DNA from: Caprella mutica
Taxonomy: Eukaryota; Arthropoda; Malacostraca; Amphipoda; Caprellidae
Direction of reading: 5' to 3'
Length of the DNA: 64,000 nt
Assembly: GCA_947561585.1 (NCBI GenBank)
Contig: CANNZV010000437.1
Span: forward strand, 62,001-126,000
Positions 44,728-56,870 of this stretch are shown here, in pieces. Within the stretch, counting starts at the first letter, position 1, and the number at the start of each line of letters is the position of its first letter. Made by a program: the position numbers and the translations under genes. The notes beneath the pieces are model-generated. The model had not been told where the DNA came from. It made no database searches and was given only the letters and a program-made list of their open reading frames with translations.

Positions 44728-44910
44728 CTAACTATTCATTTATAACTATTCATTTATAACTATTCATTTATAACTATTCATTTATAACTATTCATTTATA
44801 ACTATTCATTTATAACTATTCATTTATAACTATTCATTTATAACTATTCATTTATAACTATTCATTTATAACTATTCATTTATAACTATTCATTTATAAC
44901 TATTCATTTA
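44728..44910. repeat. 14-bp tandem repeat (AACTATTCATTTAT), about 13 copies
   Basis: A nearly perfect head-to-tail array. Confidence 0.97.
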
Positions 44911-45464
44911 CGAATAAAATTACCGTTTTCTAATTTCATTTTGTCTAATTTATTTTCAATAGTAGTAAAACAAATCTGAGTTTAATTTCCATCCTTGTGC
45001 TTTCTCTAATCTATCATTTTCCCATTTCATTTACTATGTGTTCTATCTCAGGTTGCAAGACTGGTGACAGGCGGTGCGGTTTCTTCCCGCTTGCCCAGGT
45101 GCTCACTCGTCTGCCTCAATGACCGCATGGGACATATCCATTTAAATATTCCATTTTAAATAGTAAATCCAATTCTATGAATTATCTCAATATTCAGTAA
45201 AATTAAAGTTTAATAATTTTTTCATATCCTAATCTTATTGAAATTAGGCTAGTTAAAGTATATTCCGTTCATTTATAACTTTTTCTGTATAAGTGATATA
45301 AAAAATTAGCTAGATATTGGTTATTTTTACTGTTACGTTTGATTATTTAAACGTAAAAACGTTTGTGTTATTGGACTGTCTCATATTTTCTGACTCATAA
45401 TAAAAACATTTGATAATAGTTATTATTTATCTCTATTATAATTACTTCATTTCGTGCGTTTATT

Positions 45465-45740
45465 CATTAATTCTTGTTACTATACCATGTTATTTCAGTT
45501 CCACAATTTAGATACTCATAACTCATTAATTATTGCAAAATATTATCATAACTGTGATATTATTCTATATTTATTATTGGCTAATAATGTAATTGTGAAA
45601 AATAATATGAAATATATCCCATACATTTTTTTTTCATTTATTCTTGTTACTATACCATGTTATTTCAGTTCCACAATTTAGTCTCCTTATACATGGCTAA
45701 TAATGTAATTGTGAAAAATAATATGAAATCTATCCCATAA
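45465..45740. repeat. Imperfect tandem duplication
   Basis: The block from ttcttgttactataccatgt through ttccacaatttag and gctaataatgtaattgtgaa occurs twice (45465-45630 and 45637-45740). About 70 bp is missing from the second copy. Confidence 0.85.
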
Positions 45741-45975
45741 GCTCTTTAAAATTTAAAATAAAGCGATTCGTGGACGAATTGTCCGTGGACAAAATGTCCG
45801 TGGACTAGATGTCCTAACCTAGACCCATGCAAAAATGATGTAATTCGGCTAAGGTTTCTCACTTCTCTCTCAGTAGACGTGTGAGTGCCTCTTAAAGTAA
45901 CTAAAACACTCACTTAGTCTTTGCTAACAACACAATCCATGGCAACAGTTTATCGTGTTATGAGTAAAATGCACA

Positions 45976-46157
45976 ACAACATTTGCTTCTTTGGAGCATC
46001 ATTTGTTTCTTTGGAACAACATTTGCTTCTTTGGAACAACATTTGCTTCTTTGGAACAACATTTGCTTCTTTGGAACAACATTTGCTTCTTTGGAACAAC
46101 ATTTGTTTCATTTTAATAACATTTGTTTCATTTTAATAACATTTGTTTCATTTTAAC
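45976..46157. repeat. 20-bp tandem repeat (AACATTTGCTTCTTTGGAAC), about nine copies
   Basis: Six near-perfect units are followed by three of a variant (aacatttgtttcattttaat). Confidence 0.95.
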
Positions 46158-47454
46158 AACAAATTATTCCTACATAAAAAACAACATCACCATAAATAAT
46201 GTCACCTTTCATGTGATACAACCACCCACAAGATGGCGCTATATTGCTTTGGTTATAATTTTTAATAACTTACTATGTTTATCATTTTTACTAGCTTTCT
46301 TTCAACTATCATTTTCTATAGTATGTTGTACTAATTTCAAATAACTTATATAAAAACTAATCAATTTAGTAGTTTCCACTGTATTACCTCTTCAATTTTT
46401 TCACCCATCAGTGAGGGCTGTTTCTTTTCTTATCGTCACAGTTCTTTTCGTCACTATACACAGAGTAGCTTCCATGCCGGGGTGAGCACTCTCTGTCACT
46501 GATGAACACTTTCACTTTGTAGTTTTCACTCAAATCATTTCCAATTCTCTCCAACATCTCAATGAGACGATAAAATAAACAGGAACATCGCTATTTCTTG
46601 TTAATTTTTCTGACTGAGTGGTGTACGAGTGTTCCATATTGAGAGTCCTTCCAGCACACCGCTGACAGAAAATGACCGCTGCAAAACCCAATAAGGATAA
46701 AATCTTGTTTGACAGAAACTGATTCGTACGCTAATTTTATGCTAATATTTTCTATTGGTGTTCTGATTTGTATTAGGTAATTTGGAGGAAATATAACCTA
46801 GCTACTTTTGAGGGTAGCAAAAGATTTTACCAAAGAATTAAAGTTAGAAAATGAAAAAAGATTATATACATCTGTATTAATAATCCAATTGTATTTTTAT
46901 TTTTTTTTAACCAGCTCTAATATGTTTTTCAGGTCTAATATTTGTTTTCTTGTGTCTTCAGAAGTACTGATTATTATTGTTTAAAAACAAACATATTGTT
47001 GGAATCCTAAAGTCATTTGGAACAACGGTATAAAGCGTTTTTTACATGTTTTGGCTTAAGTATTTGGTTATAAAAACAACATAATAAATATTAACATTTT
47101 GGAGCAAGAATGTATTTCCGATTATAAAAAATTTAAATTGAAAAACGAACCAAACTCTCTATACCGTTGTTCCAAATAACTTCAGGATTCTAACAATATG
47201 TTTGTTTTTGTTCTACGATAAAAACTAATCAAAGTAGACTTATGGAAACATTGATACCAAAATCAATTGAAAAATGTAAGGCTGGGTTAGAATAGGTTAA
47301 AAAGGTGAAATGGTGAAAAAGCCTTATGAACAACTAGTCATACTTTTGCTCCTAATCCTGTTAAGATCGCTTCATAAATAAAAAAGTTTGTCATTTGTCC
47401 AACCATCCCCTTTATTGGACAATCTGGTTAGAATTAATACTAATCCGAGTAATG

Positions 47455-47679
47455 GTCGCTCGATAGCACGGTGGTATGGGCGATCGCCTCACGTTAGTGA
47501 GGTCGTACATTCGGGTCCCGCACTGACTCAGTGGGATTTATGCGCTGTGTGAACGAGTGGTTACTGGCCAGGTTTGAGTCACCTGGCTGGGATTAGGTTA
47601 CAATCGGGATTTAGTAAATATGGGCCCAATTGTAGGCCTGAGTGCTGTCTCTTAAGAGCGTCCCATCAACTTTAATCTT
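47455..47679 (+). mobile_element. tRNA-derived SINE
   Basis: A 225-bp insert begins gtcgctcgatagcacggtgg and has an A-box-like segment (tagcacggtggta) and a B-box-like segment (cattcgggtcccg), giving a tRNA-like head. It ends in a short taatcttt-type tail. Target-site duplications taatccgagtaatg (47441-47454) and taatccgaataatg (47680-47693) flank it. The duplicate segment at 6942-6955 has the empty site. Transcription would be by RNA polymerase III from the internal promoter. Confidence 0.85.
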
Positions 47680-48267
47680 TAATCCGAATAATGATTAAAA
47701 ATTAAGTGAATTACAATGATAATTTCATTATAAATCTTTTTTCATATTTCGATTATTGTTGCATGCAATTGGTTGTAAAAAAAATATATTTCTAGAAAAA
47801 CTTACTTTCAATAATTTGTTTTAAATTAAATTTTTACCCTTCAAATTTGGAAAAGTGAATTAAAATAAACATTTGATTTGTATGTATATATCATTTTATT
47901 TTGATTTTATATATTATTCTGTTTTGCTATAAGTGTTTTAGATTGAAAAACAAAGTTAGAGTGTATACCATTTAATAATGATACAGGGTAGTACACTCAA
48001 GTGTATTATCCTTCAAAAATAACAGACTATATTTTTTCAATAGACCTGATAAAACTATGAGGATTTATGAAAAAAATGGATTATTTTGTTATATGATTTT
48101 TTGTGTTATTCGTATTTTCCTGGTAACGGAATTTTTCTAGTTTCTAATTCTTTCTGTTTTTGTATTTTTCCCGTTTTTAACTGCCTTCCTTTTTTATGTT
48201 TGTCCGGATTTTTCGAAATTCTCAGTTTTACCGTATTGACGATAATATTTGTCTGGTGGACGGGATG

Positions 48268-48414
48268 GCCGAAACAAAATTTACCGAAAACTAATTTACC
48301 GAAACAGATTCTCCGAATACGTGTTTTCCGAATATCAAATTTGCCGAAAACATATTTCCGAAATACGGATTTGCCGAAGAACAAATTTACCAAAAGACGA
48401 ATTTGTCGAAAATA
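48268..48414. repeat. 15-bp minisatellite, copy 2 (GCCGAAAC type)
   Basis: A diverged and shorter counterpart of the array at 7517-7700. Confidence 0.75.
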
Positions 48415-49178
48415 AAATTTAATGTATTTAAAAGGACATTCAGGGGGACTTTGTAGTTCCCATCATTATATCTTATGCATAAAAAACACATTTCTTATAT
48501 GAATTTGACATCACTATTGCTACATAAATTTATATTCCGCTAATTAATTCCGTATCATTTTGCTAAATTCAAATATCTCACTTTAAATATTAAATATTAA
48601 ATATTAATATGTATGGCATTACTAATAAAGGTTTAAAAGAAATCATGTTTTTAACTGAAACAAATTTATTCATGATATTTAAATAGGAATTTTCCCTGAC
48701 TAAAGTGCCCAATTTTAAAAAAGAGAAAAAATTTCCCTACACTGTATAGAACTCCTCTATAATGAAATACAGTTTAATTAACTCCAGTATAGTGAACCAT
48801 CCTATATAGTAGATCCTGTGACCGGAAAATTGCCACCCGCGGACAATTGCCACCCAAATATTTTTATCAGGTCTCCTAACTTAGAAGATAGTGATAAAAT
48901 ATGCCTAGTTTTATTATACGAATAATCAATAATTATTTACATTTTAAGACACAGATTTTTTTCATGCATCATTTATTGTTATTTTATAAAATAAATTATT
49001 CCGATTTGTGATATAATAAATTACATTTTATTTTTATACGATTTATTTCCATTATACACTATATTTCTATTTTACAATTGATCATTTCCATTATAAATTA
49101 AATATTTCTTTATTGAAGTCATTCGATCAAAATAAGTACATATTTTTAATTTTTGAAGCTCCTTTCACATTTTTCATT

Positions 49179-49500
49179 ATGAATTGTAAATACTAAGTCA
49201 AATAAAGAATCACTATCTTCAGACTCCAGTGAATGTAACTCAAATAATATATCAGATTGTGTAGAGGTAAGAAATGGAAAGAAGAAGCATAATTAATTGA
49301 TAAAGAAAGAATTGTAATTCCACTTACTGAACGAAGCAAAGAGATCACCTCAGACCAATTGATTATGCACAGAAAAGTAGAATTCCAAAAAAATGACTGA
49401 CACACTTGATATCTTAAATTAGAATTGTCACAGCCTGTATACAAAACTTTCTCATTTAAAAATAATATCCCTACAAACAACGGTTTGTCGATTCGGCACA
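49179..49500. other. Unclassified spacer with an exon-like stretch
   Basis: A short open stretch on the plus strand (about 49198-49266), rich in Ser/Asn/Asp, ends at a donor-like GTAAGA. No other exon could be linked to it. Confidence 0.2.
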
Positions 49501-49729
49501 CGGAAAACTGCCAAGCGGAAAACTGACAGGCGGAAAACTGCCAAAGCGGAAAACTGCCAGGCGGAAAATTGCCAAGCGGAAAACTGCCAGTCTCTTATTG
49601 GCAATTTATTTATTTTTTACTTTTGATAAACACATTCTAAGAACATTTTAATTCATAAAAAACATCGTTAGCCATTCGTCAAGTGATTAAGGAGACATTC
49701 ATTTTTTACAGTTATAACTAAAGTATATA

Positions 49730-51290
49730 AACTGCGTTCATCGCTTTATTGCAGATCACTATTTTGTGAATAATTTTAATAATATTGATCGTACAGAAGT
49801 GAAACTTTGGTCACTGGAAGATTGCTTCTATGTTAGTATCTTGCTGAAATATTTTTTGAAACCATGAGAAAATTGGAAAGTTATGAACGTTTATGTATTT
49901 TGAAGGCATTTTAACTGTCCATCGCTTTATTGCAGCTCTGTGAAAAGGCCAAAAAATGGGCGATTAACTTCTACCGAGAGGGTAAAAATTGTAGCAGGTC
50001 CTGCAGAAGGGAGGACTCTTCTATATTTAGCTTTATAACTTGGAAGGGTTAAGAGAACAATAGTTTCTTTTGTGGGAAATCCCGACACAAACCCAACGAG
50101 AGATGAGGGTACAAGAAGAAGAATTCCCCCTCGAAATTTGCATAAAATACGCAGGCAGGTCATAAGGCAGCTAAATGACACTAGTACCTCCATTTTTGAC
50201 AAGGCTGTCATTGGTCTTACGTCAAAACAGTTCTGATTTAATGTCTCAAATGAAACGGTCAGAAATGCTCAATGGAGATTAAGACCAGAGAACAAGGCAA
50301 TCAAGTCATGAGAGTCTCTCACTTGATGCCCAGAGATATGAGGAAAGAAGTTGTAACCCTTCAAGCATGAGATTTTTCGAAGTAATGCAGGAAAATCATC
50401 TTTTGCCAACGAGATAATTGCAAACTATTAGGCCAAGGGAACAATACTCATCAAAAGAGGCAATGTAGGATTGGATTGTTAGGTTTACACCCTCTGGTAC
50501 TCGGAAAGGGCCAATTAACGTTTCACCAATGATGCCCGCTTAAAATATAAAGCCACAGCCTCCTTGTTGATTTCGAAACCAGTATGGATAAACAGCTCCA
50601 GTAGGATCCAAACTTTAACCCATCCATCCAGACAATCAAGGGTGGCTCTTTCCTCATCTGTTAAAAGAACAAGTAGGAAGTTTGTTTTCATGTAATTCTG
50701 TGTACATCTAATGCCTTTTTCCTTGTGGGTCTTGTCCATAGGAGGCCGTAAAATGGGCTCCACGTTCCTTGTCGTCTCATTTAAGACACTGTTTGGACGA
50801 ATAACCAATGACAACCTGGTCGAAAATGGAGGCACTAGTGTTATTTGGCTGCCTTATAACTTGCCTGGGTAGTTTTCGAATATTTCGAGGGGAAAAAGCT
50901 TCTCCTCGTACCCTCATCTCTCCTTGGGTTGGTGTCGGGATCTTTCACAATAGAAACAATGTTTCTCTTAACCCTCCCAAATTCATTAGCTAAATATAGA
51001 AGAGTCCTCCCTTCTGCAGGACCTGTTACAATTTTTACCCTCTCAGTAGAAGTTAATCGCCCATTTTTTGGCCTTTTCACAGATCTGCAATAAAGCGATG
51101 CACAGTTAAAATGCCTTCTAAATACATAAACGTTCATATCTTTCCAATTTTCTCATGGATTCAAAAAATATTTCAGCAATATACTAACATAGAAGCAATC
51201 TTACAGTGACCAAAGTTTCACTACTGTACAATCAATATTATTAAAATTATTCACAAAATAGTGATCTGCAATAAAGCGATGGACGCAGTT
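49730..51290. mobile_element. Palindromic Tc1/mariner-like element with about 500-bp arms
   Basis: The tips AACTGCGTTCATCGCTTTAT and, inward from the right, AACTGCGTCCATCGCTTTAT are inverted. TA flanks both sides (49728-49729, 51291-51292), and copy A of the host element shows the empty site. Inversion extends through about 500 bp on each side, to near 50233 and 50790. Both arms encode the same transposase N-terminal region, in opposite directions. The motif cgctttattgcag recurs about 185 bp inside each tip. Confidence 0.85.
50515..51137 (-). pseudogene. Tc1/mariner transposase, decayed N-terminal half
   Basis: The minus strand encodes, with a frame change near 50840, an N-terminal HTH-like part (T-S-T-E-R-V-K-I, G-R-T-L-L-Y-L-A, V-K-D-P-D-T-N-P-R-R-D-E-G). 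This is followed by N-E-T-T-R-N-V and L-T-D-E-E-R-A-T-L-D-C-L-D-G-W. The last stretch matches the (F/L)TDE..F.LDGPDGW pattern around the first catalytic Asp of the DDE triad in Tc1-like transposases. The later catalytic residues are missing. A mirror-image decayed copy of the N-terminal part lies at about 49935-50280 on the plus strand. It cannot be functional. Confidence 0.75.
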
Positions 51291-52309
51291 TAGATTATTG
51301 GATTACTTATTATTCAATGGAAAATAGTATTTCAACAAAGCTACTTTATTAAACACACAGCAAACCAAAATAAGTACACACAAAGAAATTATGATTACCA
51401 ATTTTAACTTAATTATTTAATCACGTACATTTTAAAAACATGTATATATTTATATATCTATATAGGATTTTATATGTTTATAAGATTTATCATTTACATC
51501 TTGTATATTATAAATTAAGTGAATGTTAAATCACTTATATGTATGTTCAATATTTATTACATTTACAATTTTATTCTCCATTATAGCATTAACACCTTCA
51601 TTTTTACAATTTTCATTTATATGTAAAAGTATTATTAATTTATACTCAATCCAATTCGATCGAGTGAAATTGTCAGAGAATTAGGTTGGTAGTATCAGTT
51701 TGATAATAATAGATGTTGTGTTGCAAATTCTAAATATTTCATAAAAATCGATCGAATTTGTTTTATAATGAGTAGAAGCGAATATTAAGCTTGAAGGCTA
51801 GTTCAATTATCAAATTATGAACAAAAATGAAATAATTAGACACTAAACCCGTTATGAAATGATAATTTAGAGATGAGTTGTGTGAACAAAGAAATTGTAC
51901 TCTTTTCCTAATGTGTACAATCATTTCCTTGTTTCTTCTTCTTTTAGTATTTTCTATGAAAGGTTTTATTTTTTAATTTATATCATGTATTTGATTTTTA
52001 CTGTAATATTTATATACTAATATATTTTATGTATTTTTGTAATGAAGAAAAACTATGTTTTTGTTTTGTATACTAAGTAAAAAAGAATGTTTCAATAACT
52101 CCTTTTAACTAAGAGCGAACGTCGTTTTTTTATAAATCAAAATGTTATTACTGACTAAAGTCATTAAATTCAGTAAGTGACTGTCAGTTTTCCGCCTGGC
52201 AGTTTTCCGCTTCGGCAGTTTTCCGCCTGGCAGTTTTCCGGACACCGTCGTTTCGATGGAACAATCCATCTATTCGAGATCCCAGGCAATCGAAAAGAAT
52301 TCGAATCGA

Positions 52310-52625
52310 TAGGTATACGTTGTTTATAGGGATTGTATTCAAAGAAGCCACATGTCTATGTGAAACATGGCTCAAAAAAAATAGATTGCCTAATTTCATA
52401 AATTATAACCCTTTTTGTGTGTAGACAGAATAGAGCAAGTGGAGGAATGCCATCCTGGTACGCAGTGATTTATGCGTAAAAGAAATTGATTTAGTTAATT
52501 ATGTAAATAGTGTAACTTGATATTCTAAATATATATTATCCTAATATTAATATATCTGTCAGTGAATTTGAATATTACTTTGGTCAACTGGGACAAAATA
52601 GAGTAATTGGAGCTGATTTTAATGC
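52310..52625 (+). pseudogene. Non-LTR retrotransposon endonuclease domain, 5' part
   Basis: Open segments interrupted by stops read C-E-T-W-L-K-K-N-R-L-P (52355-52390), a short gap with two stops, then N-I-S-V-S-E-F-E-Y-Y-F-G-Q-L-G, ending in R-V-I-G-A-D-F-N. These are the E-T-W-L and G-D-F-N-x-H signatures of the APE-type endonuclease of Jockey/I/R1-like LINEs. The reading is cut exactly inside the D-F-N-A-H motif by the LTR element at 52626 and resumes at 63896. The upstream part abuts the minisatellite-ended element at 52240. Stops show it was already dead or has decayed since. Confidence 0.7.
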
Positions 52626-53864
52626 TATTAACAATAGAAGGATTGTTAATACGCTGAACTTGTATCTTTACTTAATCTTTCAATTTCTATAATTTGATAA
52701 TCATTTAATCAGACATAATCTTTTTAATCTTGTACACTGTTCATTAGAAGGAAATGCTATTTAAATTTATGGTCATGTTATTCTCGCTAGGAGCTCGAAT
52801 ATAATTATAAACGAATAGCTTTGATGTAAGCCGCTAATATAACTTGTAACTTCAGAACATAACTTTATAACTTGTAACCCAGAGCTATAACTTGTAATTC
52901 AGAATATAACTTTATAATTTGTACTAAGTTATATAACTTCATGAACTTTGTAAATCAGTTATACAACTTAGAATATTGAGTTCTTTTTCTATAGATAGAG
53001 TTGAAATTAATACTTAATTAATTTAAAAGGAATTAAGTAAGTATTTCAATTATCCTAATTGAAATACTTAACTAATAGTTAGGAACTTGTAACATTTCTG
53101 ATCATGTATAGGTTAAACAGGACTCTGAAATAGTATGCTTAAATTTGGATGTTTATTAGTAAATCAGGTTTCACTAAAATGAACTATTAGTAAATCTGAT
53201 CGATCTATATGTTAATCGTATAGAAAGCCATTACCACTAGCGTGTTAAATTTGAATAATGCATTGTGTGTTATTTCTATCTGCAGTGAGTAGAAAAACAT
53301 CTTTGAAAAGTACTATCAGTACCTTAACAGAAGTTTATTCACTCACTGGAAGGTTGGACTCTCCAGTTCATCCTTTAAATACCATTGGCACCTAACTAAA
53401 GTGTTCATAGTTCGCGATGGTCTCTTGAAGACTGGTTGGTCGGACCAAGTCTGGTCGGACTTGTCCATCCACGGGTTTCGTGAGTTGGCAACTCAGACCC
53501 TTGTTTATTTTAAACCCTTAAGTTTACTCAACCGCTAGTTTATTTAAAACTTGTGTTGTGTTATTTGAAGACTTGTGCGTAAGTCTTAGAACTCTGTACT
53601 ATTCGAACTTTAATATAAGTACACTCATTTAAAACTTCCTTGTGTTTAATTTACTTCCTAAAAACTTTTACCGTTTAGTCATTTGTCAGTTTAATAGAAT
53701 TCAATCAATTACCTCCAAGTCTCTTCAAGTTAAGATAATACAACAATTGTAACGAACCCGGAGACTTATTTTGCTCTATGGGATAAGTTTATTAACAAGC
53801 CTCATCTACTTAGAAAATAGGTGATAATTTACTATCAATCCCATAGGAAAAGGGCAATTTAATA
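52626..53864 (+). repeat. 5' LTR
   Basis: 1239 bp with short inverted termini TATTAA/TTAATA. It contains a small inverted stretch ggtcggaccaagtctggtcg near 53430-53455. Promoter and polyadenylation signals could not be pinned down. Confidence 0.93.
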
Positions 53865-53865
53865 T

Positions 53866-53882
53866 TGGCATCTTCAAACGGT
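53866..53882 (+). other. Putative primer-binding site
   Basis: tggcatcttcaaacggt lies one base after the 5' LTR and starts with TGG, as expected for pairing with a tRNA 3' CCA. The tRNA species was not identified. Confidence 0.5.
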
Positions 53883-56290
53883 CTTGAAGAAAAGAGGGAG
53901 GAAAAAGAGGTTAGAATCTATTAACGAAAAGAACTGACTTAATATAAATGGTTTAAAGATTTTTTAGAGAAGTAAAAGGAAAGTTGGAAAGACAGTGTCA
54001 GTGATAAAGAGGGTACAAAACCAGAACTATGAAACCCTAGTGTTATACAGTGTTAATCACTAGGTAAGCATTGAAGGTAATGCGAGTGAACTAGCCAATC
54101 ACACTCCTTCCGATAAAAGGAGATTACGGGAGCAACTCTACAATGCCGATGGGAGAACACACTCTTCCATCACATATGGGAGAACACACCCTTTCAACTC
54201 ACATACGGAAGTCCTGCAGCACTTCATAAAAAAGGAAGGATAAGCAACAGAAAAGATTCACATGACATGTGAAAAGTATTCTAATAACTAATAACATTTT
54301 CAAGAAATACCGATGTAAAGTATTTCAGTGTTATACCAGTGTGAAAAATAACACTAGTGTTAAAGTGCTACAACCACTCCTTGTGCTAAAAGAAGAAGGA
54401 GGCAGCGTAAAAATTAACTCACTCTTAAATAAAAAACGAATTAAAGTAAATTAAATCGTCTCATCACTTTCGGAGTAAGTGACTGAAATTACTTTAACTG
54501 AGTGACGAGTTATTTTCTTCTTCATCAAATAAAGTTGGGAGCCCTACCCCATATACTGAATAATAGTATAATAATGACATCGCGACAGAAACTCACTTTT
54601 ACCTGGCAGTAATCACCCAAGGGATTACGAAGGAAAGGCAGTAAGAAGAGGACAAGAAACAGCGCAAGTAGAAAAAAGGAGAGCATACGAGGCAATACTT
54701 CATGAAATCTACAATCTAAACGGGAGAACAGAAGAAATCGAATGACTCCAGAAAAAAGGAGAGCTATGAGGCAACACTACATGAGATTTATAATCTACAC
54801 TACCATCTGGTAAACAGGCAGCTAAACAACAAGAGGCAAATTAGGTGATGCTATTTAACTATTTAACCTAAAGTTAATATATTGTAATGAATTTTGTGTC
54901 TGGAATATAATAATGTCTACTTATATTTTTGTATTGTGAATTTTATATTGTCTTTATTAATCTTTACTAATTATTAATCTTTACAGTGTATATTGAAAGG
55001 TTTTGTTAGATAAGGTAGTATGTAATAAAGAATGGCTTTACCAAAATACGACACAAATAGTTACAGCTTGCCGCGAATGTTCCTATAGTAATATAAAGTG
55101 TAGTTATGACACTACATTCCTGGGGGGAATGATAGATTTATATCATAGTCTCAAATAGTGGAGTAAAAAGTAGTGTCAAAGACCAGTAGCCTCAAATAGC
55201 GCAGTTAGTAGTAAAGCAAGATGATATGACAATTTTAGTCAATGTGTATCATTTAAAGGTAATAAACTTTTAACAGATATAATTGAATCTGGGAATATAT
55301 TAATTGCACAGAATATTTTAGATGTGTCGGGATAGTGAAAACTATTTACATTTTGACAGGCTAAAAATACCATGTATTTCAGTACTTTTATAATTATCTG
55401 ACTGAGAACGACATTTAAATCTAATTTATTTTGCATAATTATTCTATAAGTAAAATCATTGAAAACTAATGGAACGTATGTTTCAGAACGTGAAAGCTGT
55501 ATAAATGCGCGAAGATTGCAAATAACGTGGAAAGCACGTTATATAACAAAATAACTGTTGTTGTCCTATAAAAGGCGAAGTATAATTATAATAAATAATT
55601 ATAAAAGAATTCAGAAAATCGTATATTAGAATTTCGAAGAAGCTTAGAGAGAAAGTTCAAATGATGAGAACGAACTTAAAATACTATTTTGAAAGTATGA
55701 ATTTTTAAAGTATTAAGTAAAAAACATGAGAACAATGTTTAAATGAGCTAATATAGTTGCAAATATATTAGTAGTAACCTGTGTACTCATAAATAGAGAT
55801 ACAGATGGAATATGTAACTGTATATTCACAGATAAGGAGAATAAAAATATTCCAAGTTGATGATAAATTAAATGGGTCTTATAACCTGTGAATTTGTCAT
55901 GTAAATAACCAAAGGTGAATTTGGTAAATTAACGATATACCTATTTTATATTAACGAGGTAATTTTCCATATTTTTAGTACTGGAATGGAAGTAATTAAC
56001 CCATTCTCGTATTTCATTAATTTTGCATATTTTAATGAAATGATATTTATTGTTTGTGGCTTAAAAAGCAATAACGTCGATAAAAATCTTTGGAAATTAT
56101 ATATTACGCTGTTTTGTTTAGTATGTAATATCAAGAGAAAGTGATATCGAGAGAAGTTGATATCATAGAAACGGTTATATCATATAGAAATATACCGAAA
56201 GTACAGTCACGAATGTGAATATCTGACTATAGGGTCAAAACATCCTTTAAGTCAGTGAAAGTCAAATGAGTTGTCATATTATGAAATATA
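53883..56290. other. LARD interior, 5' part
   Basis: Purine-rich leader, then AT-rich DNA. A stretch at 54600-54850 (with repeated aaaaaaggagagc and gaggcaa.act motifs) has weak coding character in broken frames. It might be a gag remnant, but there is no motif. Confidence 0.4.
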
Positions 56291-56296
56291 GACGAG

Positions 56297-56870
56297 GTTT
56301 CAGGTAAAACCGTAAATACCTAAGATGCAACATTGAGTTGTGATATTATAAGATATAAAAAGGGTTTCAGGTAAAACCGTAAATACCTAAGATACAACAT
56401 TGAGTTGTGATATTATAAAATATAAAAAGGGTTTCAGGTAAAACCGCAAATACCTAAGATACAACATTGAGTTGTGATATTATAAAATATAAAAAGGGTT
56501 TCAGGTAAAACCGCAAATACCTAAGATGTGCATGTATTGTACATATATGACGAAATCATACCTAATTTTCAGGGATGAAGTCAATAGATAATTATAATGT
56601 CAATTTATATTTATAAAAATAAACAAGGTTTCAGGTAAACCGGAAATACCTATGATATGCACGTATTGTACATATATGACAAAATCATACCTAATTTTCA
56701 GGGATGAAGTCAATAGATAATTATAATGTCAATTTATATTTATAAAAATAAACAAGGTTTCAGGTAAACTGGAAATACCTATGATATGCACGTAAACGTA
56801 CATATATAACGAATCATACCTAATTTTCAGGGATGAAGTCAATTGATAATTATGATGTATTCCTATTCAA
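56297..56870. repeat. Two-tier tandem repeat in the LARD (67 bp then about 126 bp)
   Basis: Units start ggtttcaggtaaa. Three have a 67-bp period with aacattgagttgtgatatta, followed by three longer units of about 126 bp with a catacctaattttcaggg block. Confidence 0.9.

Larger units (their letters stand above)
37875..45814. mobile_element. Large element bounded by inverted CATTTCGTCCACGGA arrays
   Basis: The array at 37875-38189 (about 21 units) faces an inverted array of about three units at 45765-45814 (ggacaaaatgtccgt type). Just inside both arrays is gaattcgtcc..caaatcgct or its complement, so they behave as a TIR pair. The 7.9-kb interval contains a complete second element (38282-43636) and tandem repeats. 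Excluding the nested element, about 2.6 kb remains, comparable with the other elements of this design. No target-site duplication was identified. Confidence 0.55.
46157..49178. repeat. Duplicated segment, copy 2 (matches 4065-4950 plus 6821-8468)
   Basis: This is the counterpart of both 4065-4950 and 6821-8468, in the same order and orientation. It is contiguous here except for about 600 bp of extra sequence (46800-47410) and a SINE (47455-47679). In copy 1 the two parts are separated by the element and repeat at 5278-6712. Confidence 0.75.
49501..52240. mobile_element. Minisatellite-ended element, copy B, interrupted by Tc1/mariner
   Basis: The left array (49501-49592, cggaaaactgccaag units) faces an inverted array at 52186-52240. 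After removing the nested insert at 49730-51290 the element is about 1.18 kb. It then aligns with copy A (32437-33512) in reverse orientation, including the ttgataaacacattctaaga and gactaaagtcattaaattca stretches next to the ends. Confidence 0.8.

Noticed and set aside
37875..46157. CRISPR-like regular arrays
   Set aside because: The repeats are directly adjacent with no unique spacers. They are minisatellites in a eukaryotic genome.
47455..47530. Functional tRNA gene
   Set aside because: The A- and B-box-like segments are imperfect, the cloverleaf is not clean, and target-site duplications show a SINE.
49193..50211. Minus-strand frames of 94-102 codons
   Set aside because: The first overlaps spacer and minisatellite, and the second is antisense to a mirrored transposase arm. 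Neither shows coding character of its own.
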